Shown in pieces: positions 1 to 8,167 of a stretch of 64,000 bases of DNA; within the stretch, counting starts at the first letter, position 1, and each line of letters opens with the position of its first letter. The notes beneath the pieces are model-generated. The model searched no databases. It was not told where the DNA came from and saw only the letters and a program-made list of their open reading frames with translations. The stretch is taken from contig NZ_JOAN01000031.1 of the NCBI RefSeq assembly GCF_000718555.1, positions 40,513 through 104,512 of the forward strand, read 5' to 3'. The stretch comes from Micromonospora chokoriensis. Its GTDB lineage: Bacteria > Actinomycetota > Actinomycetes > Mycobacteriales > Micromonosporaceae. The position numbers and the translations under genes were made by a program.

Positions 1-1
1 G

Positions 2-595
2 GAGGAAGATATCCGGCGGATCGGGATCATGGGTGGCACCTTCGACCCGATTCACCACGGGCACCTCGTCGCGGCCAGCGAGGTGGCGGACCGGTTCGGC
101 CTGGACGAGGTGGTCTTCGTCCCCACCGGGCAGCCGTGGCAGAAGGCCGACGAGCCGGTCAGCCCCGCCGAGGACCGGTACCTGATGACCGTGATCGCCA
201 CCGCCTCCAACCCTCGCTTTCAGGTCAGCCGGGTCGATATCGACCGCAGTGGGCCGACCTACACGGTCGACACCCTTCGTGACCTTCAGGCCGAGTACGG
301 CCCAAAGGTGCAGCTGTTCTTCATCACCGGCGCGGACGCTCTGCAACGCATCCTGTCCTGGAAGGACCTGGAAGAGATCTTCGAGCTGGCCCACTTCGTC
401 GGCGTGACCCGGCCCGGCTTCCCGCTGACCGACAAGCACCTCCCGGCGGACACGGTCAGCCTGATCCAGGTGCCCGCGATGTCCATTTCGTCGACCGACT
501 GTCGTGCTCGGGTCGCCCGAGGCGAGCCGGTCTGGTATCTGGTGCCCGACGGTGTGGTGCAGTACATCGCCAAGCGGAGCCTCTATCAGCGCTGA
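2..595 (+). CDS. nadD: Nicotinate-nucleotide adenylyltransferase (5' end outside window)
   Basis: Transfers AMP from ATP to nicotinate mononucleotide to give deamido-NAD in NAD biosynthesis (cytosolic). The nucleotidyltransferase signature [11 protein letters not shown] follows directly after the ATG at 29, and SISSTDCR near the C-terminus is the ISSTxIR-type motif. The frame is open upstream to the window edge and encodes EEDIRRIGI before that ATG. This is the usual N-terminal beta strand of NadD, so the true start is probably upstream of the window and ATG 29 is internal. Followed by rsfS 110 bp downstream, the standard actinobacterial order. Confidence 0.93.
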   Translation, partial: EEDIRRIGIMGGTFDPIHHGHLVAASEVADRFGLDEVVFVPTGQPWQKADEPVSPAEDRYLMTVIATASNPRFQVSRVDIDRSGPTYTVDTLRDLQAEYGPKVQLFFITGADALQRILSWKDLEEIFELAHFVGVTRPGFPLTDKHLPADTVSLIQVPAMSISSTDCRARVARGEPVWYLVPDGVVQYIAKRSLYQR

Positions 596-705
596 GCGCA
601 CCCGGTATGCCCTGGTTCATGCCTTTAACCGACCAGAACTGACCGATCGGGGTGCGGCCGGGTATGAGACGCTTGGAGGATCGCACGCTTGATCGAAGGA
701 GAACG

Positions 706-1113
706 GTGACAGTTTCCGAACGCGCTCACGAGCTGGCTATCGCGGCCGCCCAGGCCGCCGCCGACAAGAAGGCGCAGGACATCGCGATCATCGACGTCGG
801 CGACCAGCTCGCCATCACCGACGCGTTCGTGCTCGCCGCGGCACCCAGCGAGCGTCAGGTGCAGGCCATCGTCGACGCCATCGAGGAGACCCTGCTGGAG
901 CTGCCGGAGAAGGCCAAGCCGATCCGGCGCGAGGGCGAGCGCGGTGGCCGCTGGGTGCTGCTCGACTACGTCGACATCGTGGTGCACGTCCAGCACACCG
1001 AGGAGCGCGAGTTCTACGGGCTCGACCGCCTCTGGAAGGACTGCCCCACCATTCCGTTCGTCGATCGCGACCTGGTCGAGGCCGACGCCAGCGGGTCCGC
1101 CGCCGCCGAATGA
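706..1113 (+). CDS. rsfS: Ribosomal silencing factor RsfS (Iojap/YbeB family)
   Basis: Binds uL14 on the large ribosomal subunit and blocks subunit joining when nutrients are low. The 135 aa protein has the family features AIIDVGDQLAITDAFV and, toward the end, RWVLLDYVDIVVHVQ followed by REFYGLDRLW. I chose GTG 706 because a GAAGGAGA Shine-Dalgarno lies just upstream and homologues start at this point. An in-frame start at 652 would add an unconserved basic stretch. The stop overlaps the next gene's ATG by 4 bp (ATGA), so the two are translationally coupled. Confidence 0.92.
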   Translation: MTVSERAHELAIAAAQAAADKKAQDIAIIDVGDQLAITDAFVLAAAPSERQVQAIVDAIEETLLELPEKAKPIRREGERGGRWVLLDYVDIVVHVQHTEEREFYGLDRLWKDCPTIPFVDRDLVEADASGSAAAE

Positions 1114-1769
1114 CCCGGCTGATCGTCTGGCGGCACGGCAACACCGACTGGAACGCCGCCAACCGCGTTCAGGGGCAGACCGACGTACCCCTCAACGAGC
1201 TTGGCCGTGACCAGGCCCGCGCCGCCGCCCCGCTGCTCGCGGGGCTGCGGCCCGACGCCATCGTGGCCAGCGACCTCAGTCGTGCCGCCGACACCGCCGC
1301 CGCGCTCGCCGCGCTGACGGGTCTACCGGTACGCACCGACCCCCGGCTGCGCGAGCGGCACTTCGGCCAGTGGCAGGGTCTGCACCTCACCGAGGTCGCC
1401 GAACGCTTCCCCGAGGAGTACGCGCGCTGGCGGGCCGGCGACCCGGACCCGGGCGCGGATCTGGAGCCTCTGCACGACCTCGGCGAGCGGGTTGGCCTCG
1501 CGCTGCGGGAGGCGGCCGAGGCGGCACCGGGCGGCACCGTGGTGATCGCCACCCACGGTGGCGGCTCCCGGCAGGGCATGGGTCATCTGCTCGGCTGGGA
1601 CACTGCCGTGCTGCGCTCCATCGGCTCGTTGGCCAACTGCCACTGGAGTGAGCTACGGCACGACGACCGCGCGCCGGCCATCGGGCGTCCGCAGGACGTC
1701 CGGGGTTGGCAGTTGCGGGCGCACAACGTCGGCCTGATCACCGCTCCGGTCGCCGCCGACGCGGTCTGA
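1110..1769 (+). CDS. Histidine phosphatase family protein (phosphoglycerate mutase-like)
   Basis: 219 aa cytosolic phosphatase of the histidine phosphatase superfamily. The N-terminal RHGNTDWN motif carries the phospho-accepting His; ERHFGQWQG carries the acid region and IATHGGGSR the second catalytic His. It overlaps rsfS by 4 bp. In mycobacteria the gene in this position is the glucosyl-3-phosphoglycerate phosphatase GpgP, so the same role in methylglucose-type polysaccharide synthesis is possible. That is inferred from position only; substrate cannot be read from the sequence. Confidence 0.85.
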   Translation: MTRLIVWRHGNTDWNAANRVQGQTDVPLNELGRDQARAAAPLLAGLRPDAIVASDLSRAADTAAALAALTGLPVRTDPRLRERHFGQWQGLHLTEVAERFPEEYARWRAGDPDPGADLEPLHDLGERVGLALREAAEAAPGGTVVIATHGGGSRQGMGHLLGWDTAVLRSIGSLANCHWSELRHDDRAPAIGRPQDVRGWQLRAHNVGLITAPVAADAV

Positions 1770-1817
1770 GCCCTCGCGCCTCGTCGTTCGCGGCCTCGAT
1801 CGGCTAGCGTGCCGGGC

Positions 1818-2672
1818 ATGCCCGTCGCGGTTGTCATCGACTCCACCGCCTACCTTCCGCCCGAGCTGGTGCAGGCGCACCGGCTGACCGTCGTGCCGTT
1901 GACCGTTGTGCTCAACGGCGCGGAAGGGCTGGAGGGGGTGGAGACCCAGCCGGCCGACGCGACCCTGGCGTTGAGCGCCCGCCGGGTCACGGCGACCACC
2001 TCCCGCCCGGCACCCGAGCAGTTCGCCCGGACGTACCGGCAACTGCTCGACGCCGGCGCCGACGGGATCGTCTCGGTGCACCTCTCCGCGGCGCTCTCCG
2101 GCACGGTGGACGCCGCCCGGCTGGCCGCCGCCGACCTGGGCGGCCGAGTGGAGGTCGTGGACAGCCGCTCGGCGGGCATGGGGCTGGGCTTTCCGGCCAT
2201 CGCCGCCGCCACCGCCGCTGAGGCCGGCGCAGACCTTGCCGGGGTACGCGACGCGGCGCTCGCCGCCATCGCCCGCACCACCGTCTGGTTCTACGTCGAC
2301 ACGCTGGAGTTCCTCCGCCGAGGCGGCCGGATCAACGCGGCCGAGGCGCTGGTCGGCACCGCACTATCCGTCAAGCCGATCATGCACATGCCGGACGGGG
2401 CGATCGTGCTGCGCGAGAAGGTCCGTACCGCCAGCCGAGGCGTGGCCCGGCTGGTGGACCTGGCCGCCGAGGCGGCCGGCGACGACGACGTGGATCTCGG
2501 GGTACACCACCTGGCCGCGCCGCAACGGGCCGAGGCGTTGCGCGCCGCGCTGACCGAGCGGTTCGGCGACCGGCTGCACGACACGTACGTCTCCGAGGCG
2601 GGTGCTGTCGTCGCCGCGCACGCCGGGCCGGGCCTGGCCTGCGTGGTCGTCCACCGCCGATCGGAGAGCTGA
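1818..2672 (+). CDS. DegV family fatty-acid-binding protein
   Basis: 284 aa DegV/EDD-fold protein. This family binds a fatty acid and in Firmicutes serves as FakB in fatty-acid kinase. Visible features are the N-terminal VVIDSTAYLP, a TSRPAPEQF segment, VHLSAALSGTVDAA around the ligand pocket and VDTLEFLRRGGRI in the C-terminal half. ATG 1818 is preferred over GTG 1809 because a TAGCGT box (1805-1810) lies 7 nt upstream, which fits a leaderless start. No FakA-like kinase gene is nearby. The gene has its own promoter, separate from the nadD group. Confidence 0.88.
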   Translation: MPVAVVIDSTAYLPPELVQAHRLTVVPLTVVLNGAEGLEGVETQPADATLALSARRVTATTSRPAPEQFARTYRQLLDAGADGIVSVHLSAALSGTVDAARLAAADLGGRVEVVDSRSAGMGLGFPAIAAATAAEAGADLAGVRDAALAAIARTTVWFYVDTLEFLRRGGRINAAEALVGTALSVKPIMHMPDGAIVLREKVRTASRGVARLVDLAAEAAGDDDVDLGVHHLAAPQRAEALRAALTERFGDRLHDTYVSEAGAVVAAHAGPGLACVVVHRRSES

Positions 2673-2709
2673 GCGGCGCCCACGCCGTGCGTCCGGGCGC
2701 TCGGGCTTC

Positions 2710-2931
2710 CTAGCTGTCGGCGACGAAGACCCCTTGCCCCTGCTGGCCGTAGACCAGGTCCCGCTCGTGAAGTTCTTTGACGGCTCGATAGGCCGTGGAG
2801 CGTGCCACGTTGTAAAGCTCGCCGATCTCGGACACCGACGGCAATTGTTGGCCAGGCGAGTATTCGCCCGAGCGGATCTTCTGCTCGATGTCATCCGCCA
2901 CGCGGCGGTAGTGCGGTGGTCTCGTCGGCAT
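2710..2931 (-). CDS. Small GntR-family regulator (winged-helix domain only)
   Basis: 73 aa, consisting solely of a GntR-type winged helix: PPHYRRVADDIEQKI, then SGEYSPGQQLPSVSEI, then VARSTAYRAVKEL. There is no C-terminal effector domain, so it may act as a dimerising DNA binder or need a partner. The ATG is preceded by an AGGAGAG ribosome site that lies partly within a 15-bp direct repeat. It faces the small Cys-motif gene at 3184 across a 250-bp intergenic region rich in repeats, so autoregulation and control of that neighbour are likely (inference). Confidence 0.8.
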   Translation of the reverse strand: MPTRPPHYRRVADDIEQKIRSGEYSPGQQLPSVSEIGELYNVARSTAYRAVKELHERDLVYGQQGQGVFVADS

Positions 2932-2939
2932 GAGCGGCT

Positions 2940-3085
2940 CTCCTGGACTTCAGCGGAGATCATGTTTCCAGCCCAGACGTGATCGAGACAAGGTGACAAC
3001 GCAGCAAAGTGGAGATAGTGAGAACTTGACTACACTGAGACAGTAGATACAGTGAGACAGTGGTCGGGTGCTCCTGGACTTCAGC
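2940..3085. promoter_or_regulatory. Divergent regulatory region with direct repeats
   Basis: A 15-bp sequence, CTCCTGGACTTCAGC, occurs identically at 2940-2954 and 3071-3085. Between them, at about 3012-3062, lie several near-identical AGTGAGA/ACTGAGACAGT units around a TTGACT hexamer (3026-3031). Repeated short units between a GntR gene and a divergent gene look like operator sites and promoters. Exact -10 boxes cannot be fixed by eye. Confidence 0.5.
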
Positions 3086-3105
3086 ACTCCTGAGGTATCC
3101 GGTCT

Positions 3106-3154
3106 GCCCGCCCTGAGGGAGCGCGCCGCAAGGGTTCGGCCTCTCAGGGCGGGC
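3106..3154 (+). terminator. Perfect 12-bp inverted repeat in the leader of the 3184 gene
   Basis: GCCCGCCCTGAG (3106-3117) pairs perfectly with CTCAGGGCGGGC (3143-3154) across a 25-nt loop. It lies between the putative promoter region and the start at 3184, so it could act as a leader attenuator or as the terminator of a short RNA. There is no U tract, which is common in actinobacterial terminators. Confidence 0.5.
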
Positions 3155-3183
3155 CACTTCGGGTCGCGCGGAAGGTGCCAGCC

Positions 3184-3387
3184 ATGCCAATCGATGAACC
3201 GGTGTCCACGGCGACCGAACTGTTCATGGCCAAGCGGGTGCTGGATGCTCACTGGACTCGGGCGCTCGACCGGCCGTGGCGGGCGGGCGGGTGCCTGGAG
3301 TGCCGAGGTCGCAACGACTGCCGGCAACTTGACTGGGCGTTGGCGCTAACGGCGGAAGTCGCCTCGGTCATGTTCCAGAAACCGTGA
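3184..3387 (+). CDS. Small conserved-type protein with CxxCx5C motif
   Basis: 67 aa, function unknown. A charged N-terminal half (DEPVSTATELFMAKRVLDAH) is followed by C37, C40 and C46 in GGCLECRGRNDC, an arrangement suited to metal or redox chemistry. ATG 3184 follows a GGAAGG element at good distance; a GTG at 3175 is less likely. It is divergent from the small GntR gene and separated from it by repeats and a hairpin. The pair may form one regulatory unit, but nothing in the sequence names its target. Confidence 0.6.
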   Translation: MPIDEPVSTATELFMAKRVLDAHWTRALDRPWRAGGCLECRGRNDCRQLDWALALTAEVASVMFQKP

Positions 3388-3432
3388 ATGATCCCGCCCG
3401 CGCCGCCGTGTTAGCCTCCGTGCGCGCCCCAG

Positions 3433-3525
3433 ATGGGCCTACCCCCCGGAGGTTCTGGCTACTTCAGCCACCACGCCGAGATCGACGCGATGCGCGCGTC
3501 TCTCGGGCGGGATCCGGGGCGGTAA
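3433..3525 (+). CDS. Possible 30-aa small ORF
   Basis: ATG 3433 to TAA 3525 encodes MGLPPGGSGYFSHHAEIDAM plus ten more residues. A TTAGCCT box lies about 15 nt upstream of the start. The translation reads like the N-terminus of a real protein and has no match I recognise. It may be a small protein or a remnant. The rest of 3388-3616 shows nothing else I can support. Confidence 0.25.
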   Translation: MGLPPGGSGYFSHHAEIDAMRASLGRDPGR

Positions 3526-3616
3526 TGCCTTCGGGGTTGTTGTCATCTGCGTGGCTGGGTGAACGCTGCGGGCCTCCGGTCGGGTCAACGGATCGACCGG
3601 AAAGAAGACGGTACGC

Positions 3617-3991
3617 ATGACTGTCACGTTCAACCACACCATCATCGCCGCGAAGGACAAGAGCGCGTCGGCCGCGTTCTATCGGGAGCTGTTCGAGCTG
3701 CCGGAGGCGCCGTCGTGGGGGCCGTTCATCAACGTCCAGCTGGACGAGGGTGTGCTGCTCCAGTTCGCCGAGCCGCCGGTGGACATCCAGATGCAGCACT
3801 ACGCGTTCCTCGTCGACGACGAGATGTTCCCGCGTTGTCTGGCGTTCGTCGAGGAACGGGGCATCACGTACTGGGCCGACCCGCAGCTGGAGCGCGAGGG
3901 GGAGACCAACACCGAGCACGGTGGACGGGGCTTCTACTTCTTTGACCCGGCGGGCCACGCCATCGAGATCATCACCCGACCGTACCTGTAG
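3617..3991 (+). CDS. VOC family protein (glyoxalase/bleomycin-resistance fold)
   Basis: 124 aa single-domain vicinal-oxygen-chelate protein. The first beta strand holds a candidate metal-binding His (FNHTIIAAKD), the middle has MQHYAFLVDDEMF and the C-terminus GHAIEIITRPY with the usual Glu. The set of His/His/Glu ligands suggests a metal-dependent enzyme rather than a pure binding protein. Substrate unknown. The ATG is preceded by GAAAGAAG. A stable hairpin follows the stop, so this is probably a single-gene unit. Confidence 0.8.
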   Translation: MTVTFNHTIIAAKDKSASAAFYRELFELPEAPSWGPFINVQLDEGVLLQFAEPPVDIQMQHYAFLVDDEMFPRCLAFVEERGITYWADPQLEREGETNTEHGGRGFYFFDPAGHAIEIITRPYL

Positions 3992-4000
3992 CGGGCCCGG

Positions 4001-4029
4001 CGGCCGGTCGGGCGTTGCCCCACCGGCCG
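4001..4029 (+). terminator. Terminator-like hairpin after the VOC gene
   Basis: CGGCCGGT (4001-4008) pairs with ACCGGCCG (4022-4029), 9 bp after the VOC stop codon. Confidence 0.5.
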
Positions 4030-4071
4030 TCAGCCTCGCTGCGGAGCCTCGTGGGCGGTGGAATCCGCGCT

Positions 4072-4428
4072 CTAGCCCGGGTGGACGGGATTAGTCAGGT
4101 GGAACCCCGGCGCCGCGAAGTTGGCCCCATGCTCGCGATCGGACAGCACGAACGTTCCGCCCCGCTGCTCTGGCTGCCAACCGTTCTGCAGGCCGCAGAT
4201 GATGACCTCCCGCACGTCTGCGGGTGTGGGGTAGCCGTCGTCGACAACATACGGCCCGGGGGCCGACAGCAGATCCGCTTCGAGTTTCTGGCCGTTCTTG
4301 CCAGCGGCACCCCAGGCGCGAACGTAGACGGCCCGGTGGTGGAAACCGTTGACCTGCACGCTGTGCAGCGCCGCGCGCCACGTATAGGTGTGCCCGTCGA
4401 CGTGTATCTGCCGTAGTCGAGCCCCCAC
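4072..4428 (-). CDS. Hypothetical protein, 118 aa
   Basis: Starts at a GTG with a GGAGG ribosome site about 8 nt upstream. The protein is mixed alpha/beta by eye, with RLRQIHVDGHTYTWRA at the N-terminus and GGTFVLSDREHGANF near the C-terminus. Its codon use resembles that of the neighbours and it has a proper ribosome site, so it is probably real. I cannot assign a function. It has no signal peptide or membrane segment. It is convergent with the VOC gene. Confidence 0.6.
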   Translation of the reverse strand: MGARLRQIHVDGHTYTWRAALHSVQVNGFHHRAVYVRAWGAAGKNGQKLEADLLSAPGPYVVDDGYPTPADVREVIICGLQNGWQPEQRGGTFVLSDREHGANFAAPGFHLTNPVHPG

Positions 4429-4603
4429 CTAAGCCACCTCCGTGGTCGAACCTTTCAAGATCGACGAGGGGTACTCTACTGCGCACGCCTCGATGGACCG
4501 GCAGGAATTTTGGGCAGCAGAACTGCTCTGCTGCCATGAGGCCTCGCTGACTGCTGGCAGTAGACCTGACGTACCCATAGCAGATCGCGGCATGATCAGG
4601 GCG

Positions 4604-4631
4604 TTGTCCACAGTGCCGCTGGTTGTCCACA
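4604..4631 (+). promoter_or_regulatory. Pair of DnaA-box-like nonamers
   Basis: TTGTCCACA occurs exactly at 4604-4612 and again at 4623-4631, in the same orientation with 19-bp spacing. This matches the DnaA box known from high-GC actinobacteria. The pair lies 52-79 bp upstream of comEA. It could be a DnaA titration or regulatory site; it is not an origin, as no dnaA/dnaN genes or box cluster are present. Confidence 0.5.
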
Positions 4632-4682
4632 GGGCGACTTCGTCACCCCCACCGTTCCCGGCCGCCGCCATAGCGTCGCGGT

Positions 4683-5486
4683 GTGTCGCACGACGAGGAG
4701 ACAGAGGTACGCCAGCGTCTGCGCCGGCTGACGGAAACGGTTGTTCCGCCGTCACCCCGGCCCGAGGCGCTGGTTGCGGGCGTACCCCCGGTTGGTGTGC
4801 TGCCCGCCGCGCCGGTCGCGGAGCCGGCGTCGGGCGGCCTCGCGACCCCGCCGGAGGCGCGGTTGCCCGGCCCGGGGGCGTTCGACCCTGGGCGGCGGGG
4901 TGTGCGGGCGTTGGCGGTGGTCGCCGTGGTGGTGGTGTTGGTCGCGGCCGGTTGGGCCTGGCAGGCCCGGCCGCGTTCGGAGCCGGTCGCCCCGCTGGTC
5001 GCCGAGACCGTTTCGGCCGCGCCGGCGGGTGACCCCGGCGCGTCCGGCTCCGGGGAGCTGGTGGTGGCCATCGCGGGCAAGGTCCGAAAACCCGGTTTGG
5101 TACGCCTGCCGGCCGGGTCCCGTCTCGCCGACGCGGTGCAGGCGGCCGGCGGCGCGCTGCCCGGGGTCGACGTGGCGTTGCTCAATCCCGCCCGCAAGGT
5201 CACCGACGGCGAGCTGATCGTGGTCGGGGTGACGCCACCGCCGGTGCCGGGCGGCGCGGCCGGGCCTGCGGCGGGCGGTGCGGCGCCCGCCGCCGGCCCG
5301 TTGAATCTCAACACCGCGACACTGGCGCAGCTCGACGCGCTGCCCGGGGTGGGGCCGGTGCTCGCCCAACGGATCCTCACCCACCGGGATCAGCACGGCG
5401 GGTTCAAGTCCGTCGGCGACCTGCGCCAGGTCGACGGGATCGGCGATGCCCGTTACGAGCAGCTCAAGGATCTGGTGACGGTGTGA
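4683..5486 (+). CDS. comEA: ComEA family helix-hairpin-helix DNA-binding protein
   Basis: 267 aa. It has a cytoplasmic N-terminus, one membrane segment at about residues 77-95 (ALAVVAVVVVLVAAGW), an SLBB domain (about 118-180, VVAIAGKVRKPGLV onward), an Ala/Pro/Gly linker and a C-terminal ComEA helix-hairpin-helix (about 207-267, LNLNTATLAQLDALPGVGP). The HhH domain would bind incoming double-stranded DNA outside the membrane. The GTG start has TAGCGT 6 nt upstream (leaderless type). Its stop overlaps the comEC start by 4 bp. ComEA/ComEC are widespread in actinobacteria, and natural competence is usually unproven there. Confidence 0.92.
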   Translation: MSHDEETEVRQRLRRLTETVVPPSPRPEALVAGVPPVGVLPAAPVAEPASGGLATPPEARLPGPGAFDPGRRGVRALAVVAVVVVLVAAGWAWQARPRSEPVAPLVAETVSAAPAGDPGASGSGELVVAIAGKVRKPGLVRLPAGSRLADAVQAAGGALPGVDVALLNPARKVTDGELIVVGVTPPPVPGGAAGPAAGGAAPAAGPLNLNTATLAQLDALPGVGPVLAQRILTHRDQHGGFKSVGDLRQVDGIGDARYEQLKDLVTV

Positions 5487-7888
5487 GCGACTACGCCGTC
5501 ACCGCTGGCCCAGCACCGGCTGACCGGGCTCAGTCCGAGCCGCCGGATCTGCGACTGGCTGGGCTCGCCGTGGCAGCCTGGCTCACCGCGCTCGCCGGGC
5601 TGCACCTCGGCAGCCGATCCGTCCTGCTGGTGACCGGTGTGGCGGCCGGTCTGACGGCGGTTGGCGCTGTGCACCTGTTCGGTCGCCTCGGCCGCCCCCG
5701 AGCCGTGGTGCGGCGCTACGGGTGGGTCGCCGTGGCGGTCGGTCTCGGGGTGCTCTGCGGTGGTGCGGCCACTGCGGCCCGGCTCGCCGTTCGCGACGCG
5801 CCGCCGATCCGTGCCCTGGCCGAGCAGCGTGCCCCGGTCACCGTCGACCTGGTCGTCCGGGACGATCCGCGCCCAATCCGGAGCGCCGGGCGTCCGGGCA
5901 TGCTGCTGGTGTCGACCGAGCTGGTCCGGCTCACCGGCCCGGATGGTCGACGAATCCACGCGTCGGTGCGGATGCTCGTTCTGGCGACCGACCCGGCCTG
6001 GCGGGGCCTGCTGCCCGGGCAGCGCCTCAGCGCCGACGGCCGGCTCGGCGTTCCGCGTGGCGGCGACCTCACCGCAGCGGTGCTCAGCACCAACGGCCCA
6101 CCCGTGCGGCACGGCGTCTCGTCCTGGGTGCAGCGCGCCGCCGGGACGCTGCGTGCCGGCCTGCAACGCGCCTGCGCGCCGCTGCCCGACGACCCAGGCG
6201 GGCTGCTGCCCGGTCTGGTGGTGGGCGACACCAGTCGGCTGCCGCCCGCCGTCGAGGAGGACTTCCAGGCCACCGGCATGACTCATCTCAACGCGGTTTC
6301 CGGGAGCAACGTCGCGATCGTGGTGGGTGCGGTGTTGTTGCTGGCCCGGTGGTCACGGGCCGGCCCGTGGCTCGCCGCCGGTCTGTGCGGGGTGGCGCTG
6401 GTGGGGTTCGTCATTCTGGTCCGCCCGTCGCCGAGCGTCGTACGGGCCGCCACGATGGGAGCGATCGGGCTCGCGGCGCTCGCCGCCGGTCGTCCTCGGG
6501 CCGCGCTGCCCGCGTTGGCCGCTGCCGTGACCGTGCTGGTGCTCGTCGACCCGGAGCTGGCCGGCGATCCCGGGTTCGCGCTCTCCGTGCTGGCCACCGG
6601 TGGTCTGCTGTTGCTCGCGCCGCGCTGGCGGGACGGTTTGCGCCGACGGGGTGTCCCGCCTGGGCTGGCCGAGGCGTTGGCCGTGCCGGCGGCCGCTCAA
6701 CTTGCCTGCGGCCCGGTCGTCGCCGGGATCTCCGGCACAGTGAGCCTGGTGGCGGTGCCGGCCAACCTGCTGGCGGTGCCAGCGATCGCGCCAGCAACCG
6801 TGCTGGGCGTGCTGGCGGCCGTGGTGTCCCCGATCTGGCCGGCCGGTGCCGAGTTCGCCGCATGGCTGGCGAGCTGGCCGGCCTGGTGGCTGGTGGTCGT
6901 CGCGCGGCAGGGCGCTCGGCTGCCGTCCGGCAACCTGCCCTGGCCGAGCGGGGTGTTGGGGGCGCTGCTGCTCGCCGGGCTGACCGTTGCGCTGTTGATC
7001 GCGGTGCGCCGGCCACTCGTACGCCGGCTGGTGGCAGTTGTCGGCGTCGCTGCCGTGCTGGGTGCGCTGCCGGTGCGGCTGGTCGCTGCCGGTTGGCCGC
7101 CCGCCGGTTGGGTGGTGGTGGCCTGTGCGGTGGGCCAGGGTGATGCCCTGGTGCTCCCGGTCGCCCCCGGTCGGGCGGTGGTGGTGGACGCTGGGCCGGA
7201 GCCGGGTGCGGTGGACGGTTGCCTGCGTCGGCTCGGCGTACGCGAAGTGCCCCTATTGGTGATCAGCCACTTTCACGCGGACCACGTGGGCGGGGTAGCC
7301 GGGGTGTTCCGGGGGAGGCGGGTGGGTGCCGTGCTGATTCCGTCGTCGACTGACCCGGAGAGCGGCCGGGACCTGGTCTGGGCGGCGGCCACCGGCGGGC
7401 GAGCCGCGCTGCTGACCACCGTGGCCGGCGCTCGCCATCCCGTGGGCGGGGTCGACCTGCTGGTGATCGGCCCGCCGTACCCGCTGGCCGGGACCAGGTC
7501 CGACCCGAACAACAACTCGCTTGTGCTGCGTGCCACGGTGGCCGGGGTGCGGATCCTGCTGCCTGGCGACGCGGAGACCGAGGAGCAGCACGCGATGGTG
7601 GCGCGGGCGGCACCCGGCCAGTTACGGGCGGACGTGTTGAAGATCGCCCACCACGGTTCGGCGTATCAAGACCCGAGTTTTCTCGACGCGGTGCGGCCGG
7701 CGGTGGCGCTCGTGCCGGTGGGCGCGGGCAACACCTACGGGCACCCGAGTCCAGGGCTGCTGGCCCGACTGAGCAGGGCCGGCACCCGAGTGCTGCGTAC
7801 CGACACGGACGGCGACGTGGCGGCGATCCGAACGGTCGACGGGTTGGCGGTAGCCCGACGAGGTGTGCCCGCCGGCCGGCAGCCCTGA
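5483..7888 (+). CDS. comEC: ComEC/Rec2 family DNA-uptake channel protein
   Basis: 801 aa polytopic membrane protein. The N-terminal part has several hydrophobic helices and a soluble segment (about residues 110-220). The central competence domain follows (FQATGMTHLNAVSGSNVAI and many helices). The C-terminal part is a metallo-beta-lactamase-like domain with HFHADHVGG and LLPGDAETEEQ. This matches the ComEC architecture, in which the channel passes single-stranded DNA and the lactamase-like domain is the proposed nuclease. The GTG start overlaps the comEA stop by 4 bp. Confidence 0.93.
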   Translation: MSDYAVTAGPAPADRAQSEPPDLRLAGLAVAAWLTALAGLHLGSRSVLLVTGVAAGLTAVGAVHLFGRLGRPRAVVRRYGWVAVAVGLGVLCGGAATAARLAVRDAPPIRALAEQRAPVTVDLVVRDDPRPIRSAGRPGMLLVSTELVRLTGPDGRRIHASVRMLVLATDPAWRGLLPGQRLSADGRLGVPRGGDLTAAVLSTNGPPVRHGVSSWVQRAAGTLRAGLQRACAPLPDDPGGLLPGLVVGDTSRLPPAVEEDFQATGMTHLNAVSGSNVAIVVGAVLLLARWSRAGPWLAAGLCGVALVGFVILVRPSPSVVRAATMGAIGLAALAAGRPRAALPALAAAVTVLVLVDPELAGDPGFALSVLATGGLLLLAPRWRDGLRRRGVPPGLAEALAVPAAAQLACGPVVAGISGTVSLVAVPANLLAVPAIAPATVLGVLAAVVSPIWPAGAEFAAWLASWPAWWLVVVARQGARLPSGNLPWPSGVLGALLLAGLTVALLIAVRRPLVRRLVAVVGVAAVLGALPVRLVAAGWPPAGWVVVACAVGQGDALVLPVAPGRAVVVDAGPEPGAVDGCLRRLGVREVPLLVISHFHADHVGGVAGVFRGRRVGAVLIPSSTDPESGRDLVWAAATGGRAALLTTVAGARHPVGGVDLLVIGPPYPLAGTRSDPNNNSLVLRATVAGVRILLPGDAETEEQHAMVARAAPGQLRADVLKIAHHGSAYQDPSFLDAVRPAVALVPVGAGNTYGHPSPGLLARLSRAGTRVLRTDTDGDVAAIRTVDGLAVARRGVPAGRQP

Positions 7889-7924
7889 CCCTCGGGCGGA
7901 CAGCCCGAAGCTGCGTCTTCTCCG

Positions 7925-7993
7925 CGATCTTGCACTTACTGTCGCGGCATAGGGTGCATTCGGGGCATAGCGGCAACCGAAACTGCAAGATCG
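7925..7993. repeat. Intergenic inverted repeat (CGATCTTGCA arms)
   Basis: CGATCTTGCA (7925-7934) and TGCAAGATCG (7984-7993) form perfect 10-bp arms in the comEC-holA gap. Related arms occur at 44328-44405. Confidence 0.6.
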
Positions 7994-8167
7994 GCGCGGG
8001 TCGGGGGGATTGCGAACGCAGTGGTGCGGATTAGGAAGCGCGGGTGACTTGCGGATTAGATGGATAATTGAGGTGTATGTCTGGATTTGCACTGAGTGCG
8101 GGCTGCGCCGACCAAGTAGCGAATGAGCAGGCACGATCCCGCCGCAGGCCGTGCGAATATGGGCGGC

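Noticed and set aside
3384..3620. 78-codon ORF upstream of the VOC gene
   Set aside because: Arg/Pro-rich wrong-frame translation without a ribosome site; it overlaps the VOC start.
4091..4630. Alternative 179-codon frame overlapping the 118-aa hypothetical gene
   Set aside because: It lacks a ribosome site and its composition is Arg-rich, typical of wrong-frame translation.
4604..4631. Chromosomal or plasmid replication origin
   Set aside because: Only two DnaA boxes and no AT-rich element or replication genes; kept only as a DnaA-box pair.
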